A stretch of DNA of 64,000 nucleotides from CAVALG01 sp963630555 (GCA_963630555.1 CAVGND010000002.1:28405-92404), one strand, 5' to 3'. Shown: positions 32,109 through 41,469, counted from the stretch's first letter. A program made the numbers and translations. The notes: a model not told the origin generated them from the letters alone.

Positions 32109-32676
32109 TTACTTTACCCATACAACTGCCGGGAATAGCGGCGGCGTTTGATTCATCGGTATCTATATGCATAGCAAGTTTATAATTAGGCGAAACACGG
32201 ACAACGACATCTCCGAAAGTGAGCGAACGCTCCGCCGTTGGAATTTCAACCTTAACTATCTGACCGTTTGAAACGCCGAATTCAGCGGCGTCCTCCGGAG
32301 TCATATGTATATGGCGTTTTGCTACAATGACGCCTTCGCTTATTTCAATTTCGCCTTTGGGCCCCACAATTTTGCAAGCGCCGCTGCCTGCAAGGTCACC
32401 CGATTCACGGATAGGCGCCTTGATACCTATGCTGCGCGCGTCTGTTGCGGAAAGTTCAACCTGCGTTGCCTTTCTTTCGGGGCCGAGAATCGAAACCCCT
32501 GCCAGTTCCTTTTTTGGGCCTACAACGGTTACACGTTCTTCACAGGCAAACTGTCCCGGCTGCGACAGATCCTTTTTCGGCGTAAGTTTGTATCCTTCAC
32601 CGAAAAGCGTTGCCAGATCTTCTTTTGTTACATGAATGTGGCGCGCCGATATTTCTACCAAAACTTCTTTTGCCAT
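32098..32676 (-). CDS. pduL: PduL-type phosphate acyltransferase
   Basis: Transfers acyl groups between CoA and phosphate (acetyl-CoA to acetyl-phosphate in acetate formation). The 192-residue protein contains two PduL repeats with the metal-binding histidines: SARHIHVTKEDL and KRHIHMTPEDA, plus FACEERVTVVGPK and HIDTDESNAA. It begins directly with MAKEVLVEISARHIH, with no encapsulation-peptide extension, and no microcompartment shell genes are nearby. It probably serves as the general phosphotransacetylase. It overlaps hemW. Confidence 0.95.
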   Translation of the reverse strand: MAKEVLVEISARHIHVTKEDLATLFGEGYKLTPKKDLSQPGQFACEERVTVVGPKKELAGVSILGPERKATQVELSATDARSIGIKAPIRESGDLAGSGACKIVGPKGEIEISEGVIVAKRHIHMTPEDAAEFGVSNGQIVKVEIPTAERSLTFGDVVVRVSPNYKLAMHIDTDESNAAAIPGSCMGKVIAD

Positions 32677-32712
32677 TTAAAATGACCTCCCACTGATATA
32701 TTCATCTATATA

Positions 32713-32740
32713 ATTATATCACCGTTTGTCCTTATTTCAA
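32713..32740 (-). promoter_or_regulatory. Promoter of pduL overlapping a hairpin
   Basis: TTGAAA (32735-32740), 16 bp, TATAAT (32713-32718) on the minus strand. The -35 and spacer lie inside the inverted repeat CACCGTTTG / CAAACGGTG (32720-32728, 32744-32752). That repeat may also serve as a terminator for the rhamnosidase operon. Confidence 0.5.
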
Positions 32741-32790
32741 GGGCAAACGGTGATTTTGTGCTAAAATTCCTCTCAGACCGACGGTTTATT

Positions 32791-35100
32791 TTATTTTCGG
32801 CAAATCACATTTAAATTGAATTCGCCGTTACGAATATCGGTTTCGGTGTTGCCGTTTTGGAATGTAAAACCGTTCGGGAGAATTATTTTGCCCTTTATAC
32901 CTGCGGCAGCCTTAACCTTCAGCATAATGCCGCCGTTCACCCTGCTCCATCTTACTTTTATTCTGCCGTTCGGTGCGTCATAGTGTGCGCCCACATCATC
33001 AAGGGCAGTTAAAAAGTCGGGGCAAACATTAACGGCGTTAGGGTCGGTTACCTCTTCATTAACCCGAATACCCGCAACTTTTGAAATGAACCAATTGCTG
33101 ATATCGCCGAAAAAGTGATGATTAAACGAGCGGTTAAACCCGATTGCATCATTTCCCTCATAACACTCGGGCAAGCAGGTATAGCCTTTTCTGAGAAAGT
33201 ACCCGTAAGACGGATATTCGGGCCTTACTATCATATTATAAGCCAAGTCCCCCATACCGTACTTACTCAAAACATGGAATATAACACGCGAGCCGAGGCA
33301 GCCGCAGTTTATAAACCCACCGTTGTCTTTTATCATTTCGGCAAGATTTTCGGCAGCACGGAAGCATTCCTCATCAGTAAACACGCCGTAGTATATTGCC
33401 ATGGCCTGTTCGGTCTGACAATGATTTGTTGTAAGGCAATTTAGGGAATCTATTAAGTTTTTTCTGATTGCATTACAGAGTTCGTCTTCAAGCGAACGGG
33501 CAAACGTTACCCACGACGGCAGACCGCACAGTTCAAAAATCTTTGCGCCCGTGCGCGCCATATTCATTGCCATAACAGTGCTTGTAAACGCAATACGTGC
33601 GTCGGGTCGATCAGCCGGCTTTGCAGGCTGCAGCCAGTCGCCCAATCCCCAATCTATCAGTCCCTCAGCGTTCCGTGTAGTACCGATGAACGCCAAGTAC
33701 CTGAATATCATCATTGCGTTCTCTTTAAGAACATCGGTATTACCCGTAAATCGGTAAATATCATACGGCAGAGTGGTCATAACGCTGTCCCACGCGGGAC
33801 CGTTGCCCCAATCATACCCAAAGCCCGGCGTAGGAATTATACCGGGAATTTTTCCGTTTTCAAGCTGAGCCGCGCGGATATTGCAAAGCCATTCCCTTAA
33901 ACTGCTTGCCGCCGTATAGCGCAGCAGCATATGCTCGCTTGAAATATTGGCGTCGCCCGTCCAACCGTTTTTTTCGCGTTGGGGGCAATCGGTAGGCCAG
34001 TAATAAAAGTTGGCACGGTCGCTCCTGTCGCAAATGCGGAACAGTTCGTTTGCCCTTTCGTCCGAACAGTTAAAATCGGCAAGGTCACGCATTTTTGAAG
34101 AACAAAGAAGATATGTAAGGGTTTCGGGTTTTGCCTGCTCGGGCGTCAATCCCATTACAAGGCAATAGCGAAAGCCGTGGTAAGTAAACTGCGGCTCAAA
34201 AATTTCTTCACCCTCGCCTTTGCATATATAAATATCGCGTTGGCAGTAACCGTCAGGAAAATAGGCAAGATTATCGTAGGCAAGTTTACCGTCTTTAAGG
34301 TACTCGCCCACCTGCATTGTTATTTTTTGCCCATTTTCGCCGCGTATTCTTAAACGGAGTATCCCTGCCCCGTTTTCGCCGAAATCGTACAAATACCCCT
34401 TTGTTTCGTCGGGCGGGCATTCCACTTCCATATCAAATCTTGAATATTCCGCTAATTCGCTCTCCCTGACCGATACCGGCTCAAGTTCTTTGCGAACCGT
34501 TACGGGAGGAACCGTGCAAAGTTTTGCCGTACCTCGCGGAGTTTCGGCTCGTGTGGGAATATTCCAGCCGCTGTCGTCAAATTCGGGCTCCGACCAGCCG
34601 TTCAATTCACACCGTGCGTCATAAAAGCAGCCGCAGTGCCAATCATCAAAAAAACAGGGGCCGTATGTCCATTTATAGGCGTTATCAACTTCAAAGCAGA
34701 ATTCCTTACCGCCATCTTTACCCTCAAAAGACAGGGCAAATCGCGGGGCACCGAGCCAACGCGCTTTTTGGAATTCCAGCATAACGTGACTGAACGGGTT
34801 TTGCATACCGTTGCCGAGTTCTACACCTATAACATTTTTACCGCTTTGAAGATACGGTGCAACATCATAATTGTCGTAATAAATATAATGGTCGGGATTG
34901 GATATATAGGGTGCAAGAAGTCCCTTTGTAATTTCCTTACCGTTTACAAACAGGCGGTAAAACCCCAAACCGCATATATTTATTTCGGCAGTCTGCGGCT
35001 TTTCTCCGAACTCATAAACCCGCCTGAAAAGCGGCGACGGAATATGTTTTTTATAGGTAGAACATTCGTTGCCTGCGCTGATAAATTTAAGTGAAAGCAT
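32791..35100 (-). CDS. Alpha-L-rhamnosidase (GH78)
   Basis: A 769-residue GH78 enzyme that removes terminal alpha-L-rhamnose. Order: N-terminal beta-sandwich domains (RLFVNGKEITKGLLAPYISN, concanavalin-like), the bac_rhamnosid domain, then the (alpha/alpha)6 barrel. DCPQREKNGWTGDA carries the conserved acid region and YGVFTDEECFRAAENL lies further on. A C-terminal beta domain (INGGIMLKVKAAAGIKG region) closes it. No signal peptide, so cytoplasmic. It starts after AAGGAG, 17 nt downstream of the SGNH gene, and is the last of three genes acting on branched acidic glycans. Confidence 0.93.
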   Translation of the reverse strand: MLSLKFISAGNECSTYKKHIPSPLFRRVYEFGEKPQTAEINICGLGFYRLFVNGKEITKGLLAPYISNPDHYIYYDNYDVAPYLQSGKNVIGVELGNGMQNPFSHVMLEFQKARWLGAPRFALSFEGKDGGKEFCFEVDNAYKWTYGPCFFDDWHCGCFYDARCELNGWSEPEFDDSGWNIPTRAETPRGTAKLCTVPPVTVRKELEPVSVRESELAEYSRFDMEVECPPDETKGYLYDFGENGAGILRLRIRGENGQKITMQVGEYLKDGKLAYDNLAYFPDGYCQRDIYICKGEGEEIFEPQFTYHGFRYCLVMGLTPEQAKPETLTYLLCSSKMRDLADFNCSDERANELFRICDRSDRANFYYWPTDCPQREKNGWTGDANISSEHMLLRYTAASSLREWLCNIRAAQLENGKIPGIIPTPGFGYDWGNGPAWDSVMTTLPYDIYRFTGNTDVLKENAMMIFRYLAFIGTTRNAEGLIDWGLGDWLQPAKPADRPDARIAFTSTVMAMNMARTGAKIFELCGLPSWVTFARSLEDELCNAIRKNLIDSLNCLTTNHCQTEQAMAIYYGVFTDEECFRAAENLAEMIKDNGGFINCGCLGSRVIFHVLSKYGMGDLAYNMIVRPEYPSYGYFLRKGYTCLPECYEGNDAIGFNRSFNHHFFGDISNWFISKVAGIRVNEEVTDPNAVNVCPDFLTALDDVGAHYDAPNGRIKVRWSRVNGGIMLKVKAAAGIKGKIILPNGFTFQNGNTETDIRNGEFNLNVICRK

Positions 35101-35117
35101 AGTCCTGCTCCTTACCG

Positions 35118-36059
35118 TTAATCGAATAATTGCTTTATAAGATTTTGCGCGTACATACCGAACCCGAGAGCATTCGGGTGAACATCGTCGGCATAGAACA
35201 TACGGTCTTTCGGGACAAGAGTATAACCGTCAACAATCTTAAAGCCGAACCGTTCGGCGGCAGTTTTAATCATTGCTCTGCAATCCGCTTCACTCCAGGT
35301 TTCGGTTTTGTCGTAATCGAACCGATGTATCGGCAATATCAATACCAAATTCTTGTTTTTGTAAGCGTTTGCGACATCACTTAAAAATTCATTCAAATCA
35401 TTTTCAAATTTCGGAATATCCTTGACCCTTAAAAAATCATTTGTTCCGTAAGCAATTATTACCGTATCCGGGTTAAAATCAGGCGTATCGAAAGATTCGG
35501 GATAAATGAATGCGCCGCCGATACCGTTTATAAGCCTTTCGGCATTAAAAAAATCGGCAACCCTGTTAGCATATGACAGGCAATCCACACCGGAATTCCA
35601 CCCCTGGGTAATGGAATCACCCAAAAACAGCATTTTCGTACTGTATTTATGCGGCTTAACATCGGCATTTTCATCAACCGCAACACCCATAAGTTTGCCC
35701 TTGCCGTGGCTCGGCATTTCAAGGGTCACGCGGTGTTCGCCTACGCCCGGTTCAACGGTTATATCAAACGGCACTTTACCGTCCGAAGTATAGCGCCCCG
35801 AATACTGCCCGTCAATCAATATTTCAAAGCTATCGCCCCATACCGAAAACACGGCACTGTCGGAATCGGTGTGCATATCAACCGTAATGCCCGTTGGTGC
35901 TTTTGCGCCGTCTGCAAAAAATTTATCGTCTAATTTATCCCACGCCGCTATCTGCTTTTCGGTGCATTTATAAAGTTCAATACCGTCATCACCGCAGTCT
36001 TTTATAACCGCCGCGCCGAAAATAAGCGGTTTTATATCTTTAAAATATAATTTTTTCAC
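35118..36059 (-). CDS. SGNH/GDSL-family hydrolase (probable carbohydrate esterase)
   Basis: A 313-residue protein. Residues 1 to about 135 form a jelly-roll-like domain (FEILIDGQYSGRYTSDGKVP). The SGNH domain follows with LFLGDSITQGW (block I serine), INGIGGAFIYPESF (block II glycine), AYGTNDFL (block III asparagine) and YADDVHPNALGF (block V Asp-His). The two-domain order resembles CE2/CE3-like acetylxylan esterases. The start is GTG with GAGGGAAG upstream. It lies between GH115 and GH78 genes, fitting removal of acetyl groups from the same oligosaccharide. No signal peptide. Confidence 0.88.
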   Translation of the reverse strand: MKKLYFKDIKPLIFGAAVIKDCGDDGIELYKCTEKQIAAWDKLDDKFFADGAKAPTGITVDMHTDSDSAVFSVWGDSFEILIDGQYSGRYTSDGKVPFDITVEPGVGEHRVTLEMPSHGKGKLMGVAVDENADVKPHKYSTKMLFLGDSITQGWNSGVDCLSYANRVADFFNAERLINGIGGAFIYPESFDTPDFNPDTVIIAYGTNDFLRVKDIPKFENDLNEFLSDVANAYKNKNLVLILPIHRFDYDKTETWSEADCRAMIKTAAERFGFKIVDGYTLVPKDRMFYADDVHPNALGFGMYAQNLIKQLFD

Positions 36060-36072
36060 AGTCTGTCTTCCC

Positions 36073-38100
36073 TCACCTTTTTTTATCTATCCCTAAAATT
36101 TCTTCTTTAATGAAATAGTCCAACTGGACAAGCAGATATTCCATATTGAATTTTTTATCTCCGCGGTACCAGTGATACCATATTCCGCGCCTGCCTGCCC
36201 AACGTGCCTCAAGTATATTCATAATATATACGCGGCCGCGCTCAAATTTAAACAGGGCGTCGGATAGTTTATCCTGCTTAAACAAATCAAACGCTTCCGA
36301 CATTTCAACAGCCGCCAGCCACGCATTTATAAGGAATTTGCAGGGCAATAAAACCGCAAAATCATAAAAATCGGCGGTTCCTTCCTTAATTTCGCCGCGA
36401 AGAGCCTCAAAGTCAGCAAGTATCGCTTTCATTTTTTCGGCACTTTGCGCAAATTTGGCACGATAATCGGGAACATCGCAATAAGTACGGTTGACGATAA
36501 GCGTCCTGATTATGTTTACAGGCACGCCGTCCTCAAGTACATAGTTATCAAAAGTATCGGGCAGGTCATCATAAAAATGGTAGTTACTGCAACCTTTATT
36601 ACGAACATCGCCGTAAGGCGTTTCGTAGGTCTGCCTTAAAAATTCCTCGCTCATAACGGGGAAAGCTCTGAAATATTTTTTGTATATTTCGGCAATCTTT
36701 TTACCGGCGTCGCCGAAGGTTGAAACAAAATATTCCTCGGTTGTTGCGGCAGGGTCAAAGCCGTTATAGTCCCAAGTGATTCTTGAATTATTGTAGACCG
36801 AAAGCCCAAATTCACGGACATTGCCAACATTTATAACCGAATAATATGTATCGCCTTTGCCAACCGAAAGCGAGTAGTTATAATACATTTTGTAGGGATT
36901 GTTTCCTTCACACAGGTGCGGCCCGTCCGGAATATAGGCGGAATGGTAATACAGTCCGCGCTTTTCACTTGTGTTTTCACCGCTTCTGTCAAAGGCGAAA
37001 AAGTCGTCCGACAGCATTTGGTTAAAAGAAACATCGGCAAATATCACGGCGGACTCTTTGGGTATTTTAAGCAGTCCCAAGCCGTAAAGCAGAGCGCTTT
37101 CACACCACAAAGTCTGGGTGGATATAAAGTCATCGCTTCCCGTTATCTCGGTTATCAATTTGACCTGCGTATCAATTGCGTCCTGAATAACGGCTGCATG
37201 AGCCTCGTCGGTATTTTCAATATTCGGGTCGTCATACCAAACAGGTTTATCGCCGCGGCCGCGAATGCCCAATTGCCAAATAACCTTGGGATATTTCGCC
37301 CATTTTGTTATATAATGCCGCCACATCTCAATCATCAGTTCGCGGTTGGTTACAAACGAAATTTCATTGTTCATATCGGGCGTGCGGTACTTTTTAATAT
37401 ACTTTTCGGCGGCAAAGTAAGAAAGCCCGACATTTTCAAGATGGTGCTGCGAAACCCAAAGCCCCCTGCGTGCCGCGGCGGCAACAAGTTTCTCTTCCGG
37501 CTCGTTATCAATATTGAGCAGCGTGCCCGGAATTATAAGGTTCATACGCAGGCGCAGCGCCGTTTCAAGCACCATTTCCAAAACGCTTACATCCATTACG
37601 TCATCATAAAAATAGTAATCTATTCCGCGCTTTCCGCCGCTGTCGCGAAATTCGCACAAAAGGTCCTCATCATTTATAAACCACCCTCTGAAACGGTAGG
37701 TTTTAGGATAATCGGAATAGCTTCCGTTTTCAATTTCCAGATCGGTTTTTGCTTTCGGGAAAATATCATTCATTCTGCAAAACGGCGATATACCGAGATA
37801 TTTTTCTTCAAACGCATATATTCCGTAAACAGCACCGAGATCGTCGTTCCCGGTTATTGCAACGCCGCTGTCACTTATTTCAACCGCGAATCCTTCCGTG
37901 TGTGAAAGTACGCCTTCGGACGCTGCGGCAACCTTTACCGTTATTGCCCTTTCGGGATTTTCGGCGGCAAGCGTATCATTTCCGCCGCTGAGGCGTTTTA
38001 AATCTCTTTTTAAATCTTCGGCAGCGGCAAGCACACTTTCGCTTGCGGCCGTTTCGGTTATTACTCGGCACGGTATGCCGTTTTTAATTACTTTAAACAA
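36073..38100 (-). CDS. Glycoside hydrolase family 115 (alpha-glucuronidase type)
   Basis: GH115 enzymes remove (4-O-methyl-)glucuronic acid from xylan, including internal residues. I choose the TTG start at 38100 (675 residues, LFKVIKNGIPCRVI) because AAAGGGGAG is 8 nt upstream; an ATG at 38148 lacks a site. Family blocks: DLGAVYGIYAFEEKYLGISPF, YRFRGWFINDEDLL, QHHLENVGLSYFAAEKY and WQLGIRGRGDKPVW. It is shorter than two-domain GH115s, lacking the C-terminal domain, and has no signal peptide. It is first in the operon with the SGNH esterase and GH78, so likely acts inside the cell on imported fragments. Confidence 0.85.
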   Translation of the reverse strand: MFKVIKNGIPCRVITETAASESVLAAAEDLKRDLKRLSGGNDTLAAENPERAITVKVAAASEGVLSHTEGFAVEISDSGVAITGNDDLGAVYGIYAFEEKYLGISPFCRMNDIFPKAKTDLEIENGSYSDYPKTYRFRGWFINDEDLLCEFRDSGGKRGIDYYFYDDVMDVSVLEMVLETALRLRMNLIIPGTLLNIDNEPEEKLVAAAARRGLWVSQHHLENVGLSYFAAEKYIKKYRTPDMNNEISFVTNRELMIEMWRHYITKWAKYPKVIWQLGIRGRGDKPVWYDDPNIENTDEAHAAVIQDAIDTQVKLITEITGSDDFISTQTLWCESALLYGLGLLKIPKESAVIFADVSFNQMLSDDFFAFDRSGENTSEKRGLYYHSAYIPDGPHLCEGNNPYKMYYNYSLSVGKGDTYYSVINVGNVREFGLSVYNNSRITWDYNGFDPAATTEEYFVSTFGDAGKKIAEIYKKYFRAFPVMSEEFLRQTYETPYGDVRNKGCSNYHFYDDLPDTFDNYVLEDGVPVNIIRTLIVNRTYCDVPDYRAKFAQSAEKMKAILADFEALRGEIKEGTADFYDFAVLLPCKFLINAWLAAVEMSEAFDLFKQDKLSDALFKFERGRVYIMNILEARWAGRRGIWYHWYRGDKKFNMEYLLVQLDYFIKEEILGIDKKR

Positions 38101-38258
38101 TGTAATTGCTCCCCTTTGCCTTGCTGTAATTTGATTGTTTTTTACCATATTATCACAACGGCAAATTTATTTCAATAGCAAACTCAAATATAAAACCGAC
38201 ACTATAACTGCGAATATTTCTTTTTTGAATTAAAAGCGTCAGAACCACAATAAAATAA

Positions 38259-38303
38259 GCCGCCTGCAACATATGCAAGCGGCATGGGTTATTGTGATAA
38301 CCC
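38259..38303 (-). terminator. Terminator of the second amino-acid importer
   Basis: After the ATPase stop, the minus strand forms GGGTTAT / ATAACCC (38286-38303). It then forms GCCGCTTGCA / TGCAGGCGGC (38259-38283), followed by TTATTTTATT. Confidence 0.75.
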
Positions 38304-38305
38304 GT

Positions 38306-39046
38306 TTATAATACTTTAGAAAGAAAATCTTTAAGGCGGTGCGATTTCGGTGAACCGAAAAATTCATTCGGCTCGCCCTCCTCTGTAATTACGCCTTCGT
38401 CAATAAATACAACGCGGGAGGCAACTTCACGCGCAAAACCCATCTCATGGGTCACTACAACCATTGTCATTCCGCTTTCGGCAAGTTCACGCATAACTTC
38501 CAAAACTTCGCCTACCATTTCGGGGTCAAGCGCGCTTGTAGGCTCGTCAAAAAGCATAACATCAGGCTGCATCGCAAGAGCGCGGACTATGGCAACACGC
38601 TGTTTCTGACCGCCCGAAAGCTGCGACGGATAATCCCCCGCCCTGTCCTTAAGTCCGACTTTATCAAGCAACTCAAGCGCCTCTTTCTCGGCTTCTTCTT
38701 TGCTTTTCTTTAAAAGTTTCATCGGCGCCAAGGTCATATTTTTAAGTATTGTCATATGGGGGAAAAGATTAAATTGCTGGAACACCATGCCCATTTTTTG
38801 ACGGTGAACATTTATATCCGTTTTTTTATCGGTAATATCGTCACCCTCAAAAAGTATTTGTCCGCCCGTAGGCTCTTCCAACAAATTAAGGCACCTGAGA
38901 AATGTTGATTTACCCGAGCCGGACGGGCCGATAACAACAACCACTTCCCCTTTTTTTATATCGGTTGTAATACCCTTAAGGACTGCCTTTTCGCCGAAAG
39001 ACTTATGCAGGTCTTTTACGCTGATCAAAACATTATCAGTGGTCAC
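38306..39046 (-). CDS. Polar amino-acid ABC transporter, ATP-binding protein
   Basis: A 246-residue GlnQ/HisP-type ATPase. Walker A GPSGSGKST, signature LSGGQKQR, Walker B VMLFDEPTSALD, and VVTHEMGFA. It overlaps the permease stop by 11 bases. Substrate is not given by the sequence; unlike the first importer in this window no riboswitch precedes the operon. Confidence 0.95.
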   Translation of the reverse strand: MTTDNVLISVKDLHKSFGEKAVLKGITTDIKKGEVVVVIGPSGSGKSTFLRCLNLLEEPTGGQILFEGDDITDKKTDINVHRQKMGMVFQQFNLFPHMTILKNMTLAPMKLLKKSKEEAEKEALELLDKVGLKDRAGDYPSQLSGGQKQRVAIVRALAMQPDVMLFDEPTSALDPEMVGEVLEVMRELAESGMTMVVVTHEMGFAREVASRVVFIDEGVITEEGEPNEFFGSPKSHRLKDFLSKVL

Positions 39047-39767
39047 TCTTTCTCAGCCTCCTTTCGAGTTTGCCTACAAGCCAAGTAAGCACCATTACAA
39101 TTATAAGGTAAACTGCCGCAACCGTAAAAAGCGGAACAAAGTATGAATAGGTTCTGCCTGCTATTACATTGCCGGCCTTTGTAAGATCCATAACACCGAC
39201 ATATCCGGCAACGGATGTTTCTTTTAAAAGGGCTATAAACTCATTGCACAAGGTGGGCAAAACCGTTTTAAACATCTGCGGAATAATTATGTAAATCATC
39301 GTCCTTACATAACCAAAGCCAAGACTTCTTCCCGCTTCAAGTTGTCCTTTATCAATTGACATTATGCCGCCGCGGAAAATTTCGGCAACATAGGCGCCGG
39401 AATTTATACCGAAAGCGAATATACCTATGGGAACGCCGTCTTTAGCGGATACAAATATTACAAAATAGGATATCATCAACTGTACAACAACAGGCGTACC
39501 TCTTATTACAGTAAGATAAATTTTGCAAACAGCATTAAGTATGCTAAGCACAATATATCCTATTCCGCCGCGCTTTTTAAGCGCTTCCCTGCTCTGGTCA
39601 TAAGATGAACGGACAGCGGCAACGATAACGCCTATCGCTATACCCACAAGCAAAGCGCCGAAAGTGATCTTTACCGTATTTAAAAGGCCCTTAATCATTT
39701 GATTATAGCGTGCGCCTTCTACAAATACAAATTTAAATTCGTCAACAAGTGAGCCAAACCACTCCAT
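39036..39767 (-). CDS. Polar amino-acid ABC transporter, permease
   Basis: Start at ATG 39767 (243 residues, MEWFGSLVDEFKFVF) behind GGGAGAGGG; a longer in-frame start adds only a polar decapeptide. His/Glu/Gln/Arg-type permease with five or so helices. RGTPVVVQLMISYFVIF and the EAA loop EAGRSLGFGYVRTMIYIIIP are present. It lies second in the operon, 83 nt after the binding protein. Confidence 0.93.
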   Translation of the reverse strand: MEWFGSLVDEFKFVFVEGARYNQMIKGLLNTVKITFGALLVGIAIGVIVAAVRSSYDQSREALKKRGGIGYIVLSILNAVCKIYLTVIRGTPVVVQLMISYFVIFVSAKDGVPIGIFAFGINSGAYVAEIFRGGIMSIDKGQLEAGRSLGFGYVRTMIYIIIPQMFKTVLPTLCNEFIALLKETSVAGYVGVMDLTKAGNVIAGRTYSYFVPLFTVAAVYLIIVMVLTWLVGKLERRLRKSDH

Positions 39768-39850
39768 TTGTTTCCCTCTCCCATATTTATTCAGCAAAGC
39801 AAGGGCGGTTGCTTACCGTCCTTGCTCTTCGCATTCTGTTATTTTACAAA

Positions 39851-40615
39851 TCAATCGGCTTTGATATATTTATCCACAACCTTTTGAAGTGAGCCGTCTG
39901 CAATAAGTTCTTCAAGAGCGTCATTAACCTTTTTCTGAAGTTCCGAATTGTCTTTCGCAAAGCAGATTGCATAATCTTCATTTGCATATTCGGTATCAAG
40001 AATTTTAAGTCCGCTGTTTGCGGCGACATATGACTTAGCCGGCTGATTATCTATTATAACGCAATCAACCTTACCGCCTTTAAGTCCCTCAACCGCAAGA
40101 GCGCCGTTTGCGTAACGGACAATATTATCCTCGCCGTAATCGTCGGTTGAATAAATATCGCCGGTTGTTCCCTGCTGAACGCCGATTTTTTTACCCTTGA
40201 GGTCATCGATTGATTTAATAGAACTGTCCTCGGCAACTATAACAGACTGAATACCTTTTGCATAAGAAGTAGAAAAGTTTACCTTTTTGAGCCTTTCGTC
40301 CGTTACGGTCATGCCTGCCATACCCATATCGTACTTACCTGTTTGAACGCCGGGAATGATTGAATCAAAATCAACGTCAGCGATTTTAAGTTTAAGACCG
40401 AGTTTTTCTGCAATAAGTGCTGCAACTTCTGCATCTATACCCACAACCTTATCACCGTCATAATATTCATAAGGCGGAAATTCTGCATTTGTTGCCATTG
40501 TAAGGGTTCCTTCGGTAACTGTCAACTTGTTTGATTTTTCGTCTTTACTGCCGCAGCCTGCAAAGCAAACACACACTGCCGCAAGTGCAAGAATAAGTGC
40601 CAATACTTTTTTCAT
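39851..40615 (-). CDS. Polar amino-acid ABC transporter, substrate-binding lipoprotein
   Basis: Start at ATG 40615 (254 residues) with GGAGG upstream; the longer frame adds 16 residues that would spoil the signal peptide. Lipobox F-A-G-C with C21. Mature part: LTMATNAEFPPYEYYD, VVGIDAEVAALIAEKLGLKL, DFDSIIPGVQTGKYDMGMAGMT, KIGVQQGTTGD. This is the pattern of binding proteins for arginine, cystine or glutamine. A precise ligand cannot be assigned. Confidence 0.93.
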   Translation of the reverse strand: MKKVLALILALAAVCVCFAGCGSKDEKSNKLTVTEGTLTMATNAEFPPYEYYDGDKVVGIDAEVAALIAEKLGLKLKIADVDFDSIIPGVQTGKYDMGMAGMTVTDERLKKVNFSTSYAKGIQSVIVAEDSSIKSIDDLKGKKIGVQQGTTGDIYSTDDYGEDNIVRYANGALAVEGLKGGKVDCVIIDNQPAKSYVAANSGLKILDTEYANEDYAICFAKDNSELQKKVNDALEELIADGSLQKVVDKYIKAD

Positions 40616-40653
40616 TTTTATTTCCTCCGAAAATTTATTTTTGATTTGTTTAT

Positions 40654-40682
40654 ATACTATCACACAAAAATCGGTTTGTCAA
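40654..40682 (-). promoter_or_regulatory. Promoter of the second amino-acid importer
   Basis: TTGACA (40677-40682), 17-bp spacer, TAGTAT (40654-40659) on the minus strand. Immediately upstream (40698-40795) is an AT-rich stretch with repeated TTTATGCAA / TTTATACAT-like words in both orientations, possibly binding sites for a regulator. Confidence 0.65.
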
Positions 40683-40796
40683 CACTTTTTTAATATTTAT
40701 GCAACTTTTTTGTGTTTTCACGCAGTTTTATACATAAATTGTGTATATTTTGGGCTTTATACATTATATATTGCATAAAATACATTGTATAAAGTA

Positions 40797-40832
40797 AACC
40801 GGAACAGCGGGATTTCTGTTCCGGTTTGTGTT
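40797..40832 (-). terminator. Hairpin after rpmA
   Basis: AACCGGAACAG / CTGTTCCGGTT inverted repeat (40798-40827) between rpmA and the importer operon. The T tract is weak on the rpmA side. Confidence 0.6.
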
Positions 40833-40855
40833 TCATGTTGATTTTCAAGCCTTAA

Positions 40856-41140
40856 TTATTGCTCAACAGCGTAGATGCTGACCTTTTTACGGTCTTTGCC
40901 TACACGCTCGAACTTTACAGTTCCGTCAATCAATGCGAAAAGGGTATCGTCAGAACCTTTACCTACATTTTCGCCTGCATGGATATGAGTACCTCTCTGG
41001 CGAACAAGAATATTGCCCGCGAGAACAAACTGACCGTCCGCTCTTTTAACGCCGAGACGTTTTGATTCACTGTCACGACCGTTCTTTGTAGAGCCCATAC
41101 CTTTTTTATGAGCAAAAAGCTGAATGTTTATCTTTAACAT
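40856..41140 (-). CDS. rpmA: 50S ribosomal protein L27
   Basis: A 94-residue L27 with GSTKNGRDSESKRLGVKRADG and GNILVRQRGTHIHAG. The N-terminus MLKINIQLFAHKKGMGS includes the short pre-sequence ending in LFA typical of Firmicutes L27. The Prp protease, encoded just upstream, removes it so that the mature end can reach the peptidyl-transferase centre. The conserved order rplU-prp-rpmA is kept. Confidence 0.98.
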   Translation of the reverse strand: MLKINIQLFAHKKGMGSTKNGRDSESKRLGVKRADGQFVLAGNILVRQRGTHIHAGENVGKGSDDTLFALIDGTVKFERVGKDRKKVSIYAVEQ

Positions 41141-41157
41141 TTACTGCACCTCCGAAT

Positions 41158-41469
41158 TCAGGAAATAATTTTGATGTTTTCACCGTATTGTTTTGAAAGT
41201 TCGCTTAAATGCAACCTTAAACCTCTTAATACCACTTGCGATTCGGGTATCAGGGTGAAAATTCTGACAGACATGCACGCGTCACACGTTTCGGCGGAGA
41301 TTTCCGCACCTATTATTTCGCTTAATGTGTTGGCTGCCATATATGCTGCGGATGAAACCGCCGCACAGATCACCTTTCCTTTTTCATCCGTTTCGTCTGC
41401 GGATGAGTGACCCTTAATATCAAAACCCGTTATATCGCCGTTTTTAAGAGTAAACCGTATTTCGGTCAT
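41158..41469 (-). CDS. prp: Ribosomal-processing cysteine protease Prp
   Basis: A 103-residue cysteine protease that cleaves the L27 pre-sequence. Catalytic residues are H21 in DIKGHSSADETDEKGK and C35 in VICAAVSSAAYMA. The length and the position between rplU and rpmA are diagnostic. The start overlaps the rplU stop (TAATG). Confidence 0.94.
   Translation of the reverse strand: MTEIRFTLKNGDITGFDIKGHSSADETDEKGKVICAAVSSAAYMAANTLSEIIGAEISAETCDACMSVRIFTLIPESQVVLRGLRLHLSELSKQYGENIKIIS

Noticed and set aside
36916..37905. 329-codon plus-strand frame opposite the GH115 gene
   Set aside because: Its sequence is the antisense of conserved GH115 motifs; no independent start signal or domain.
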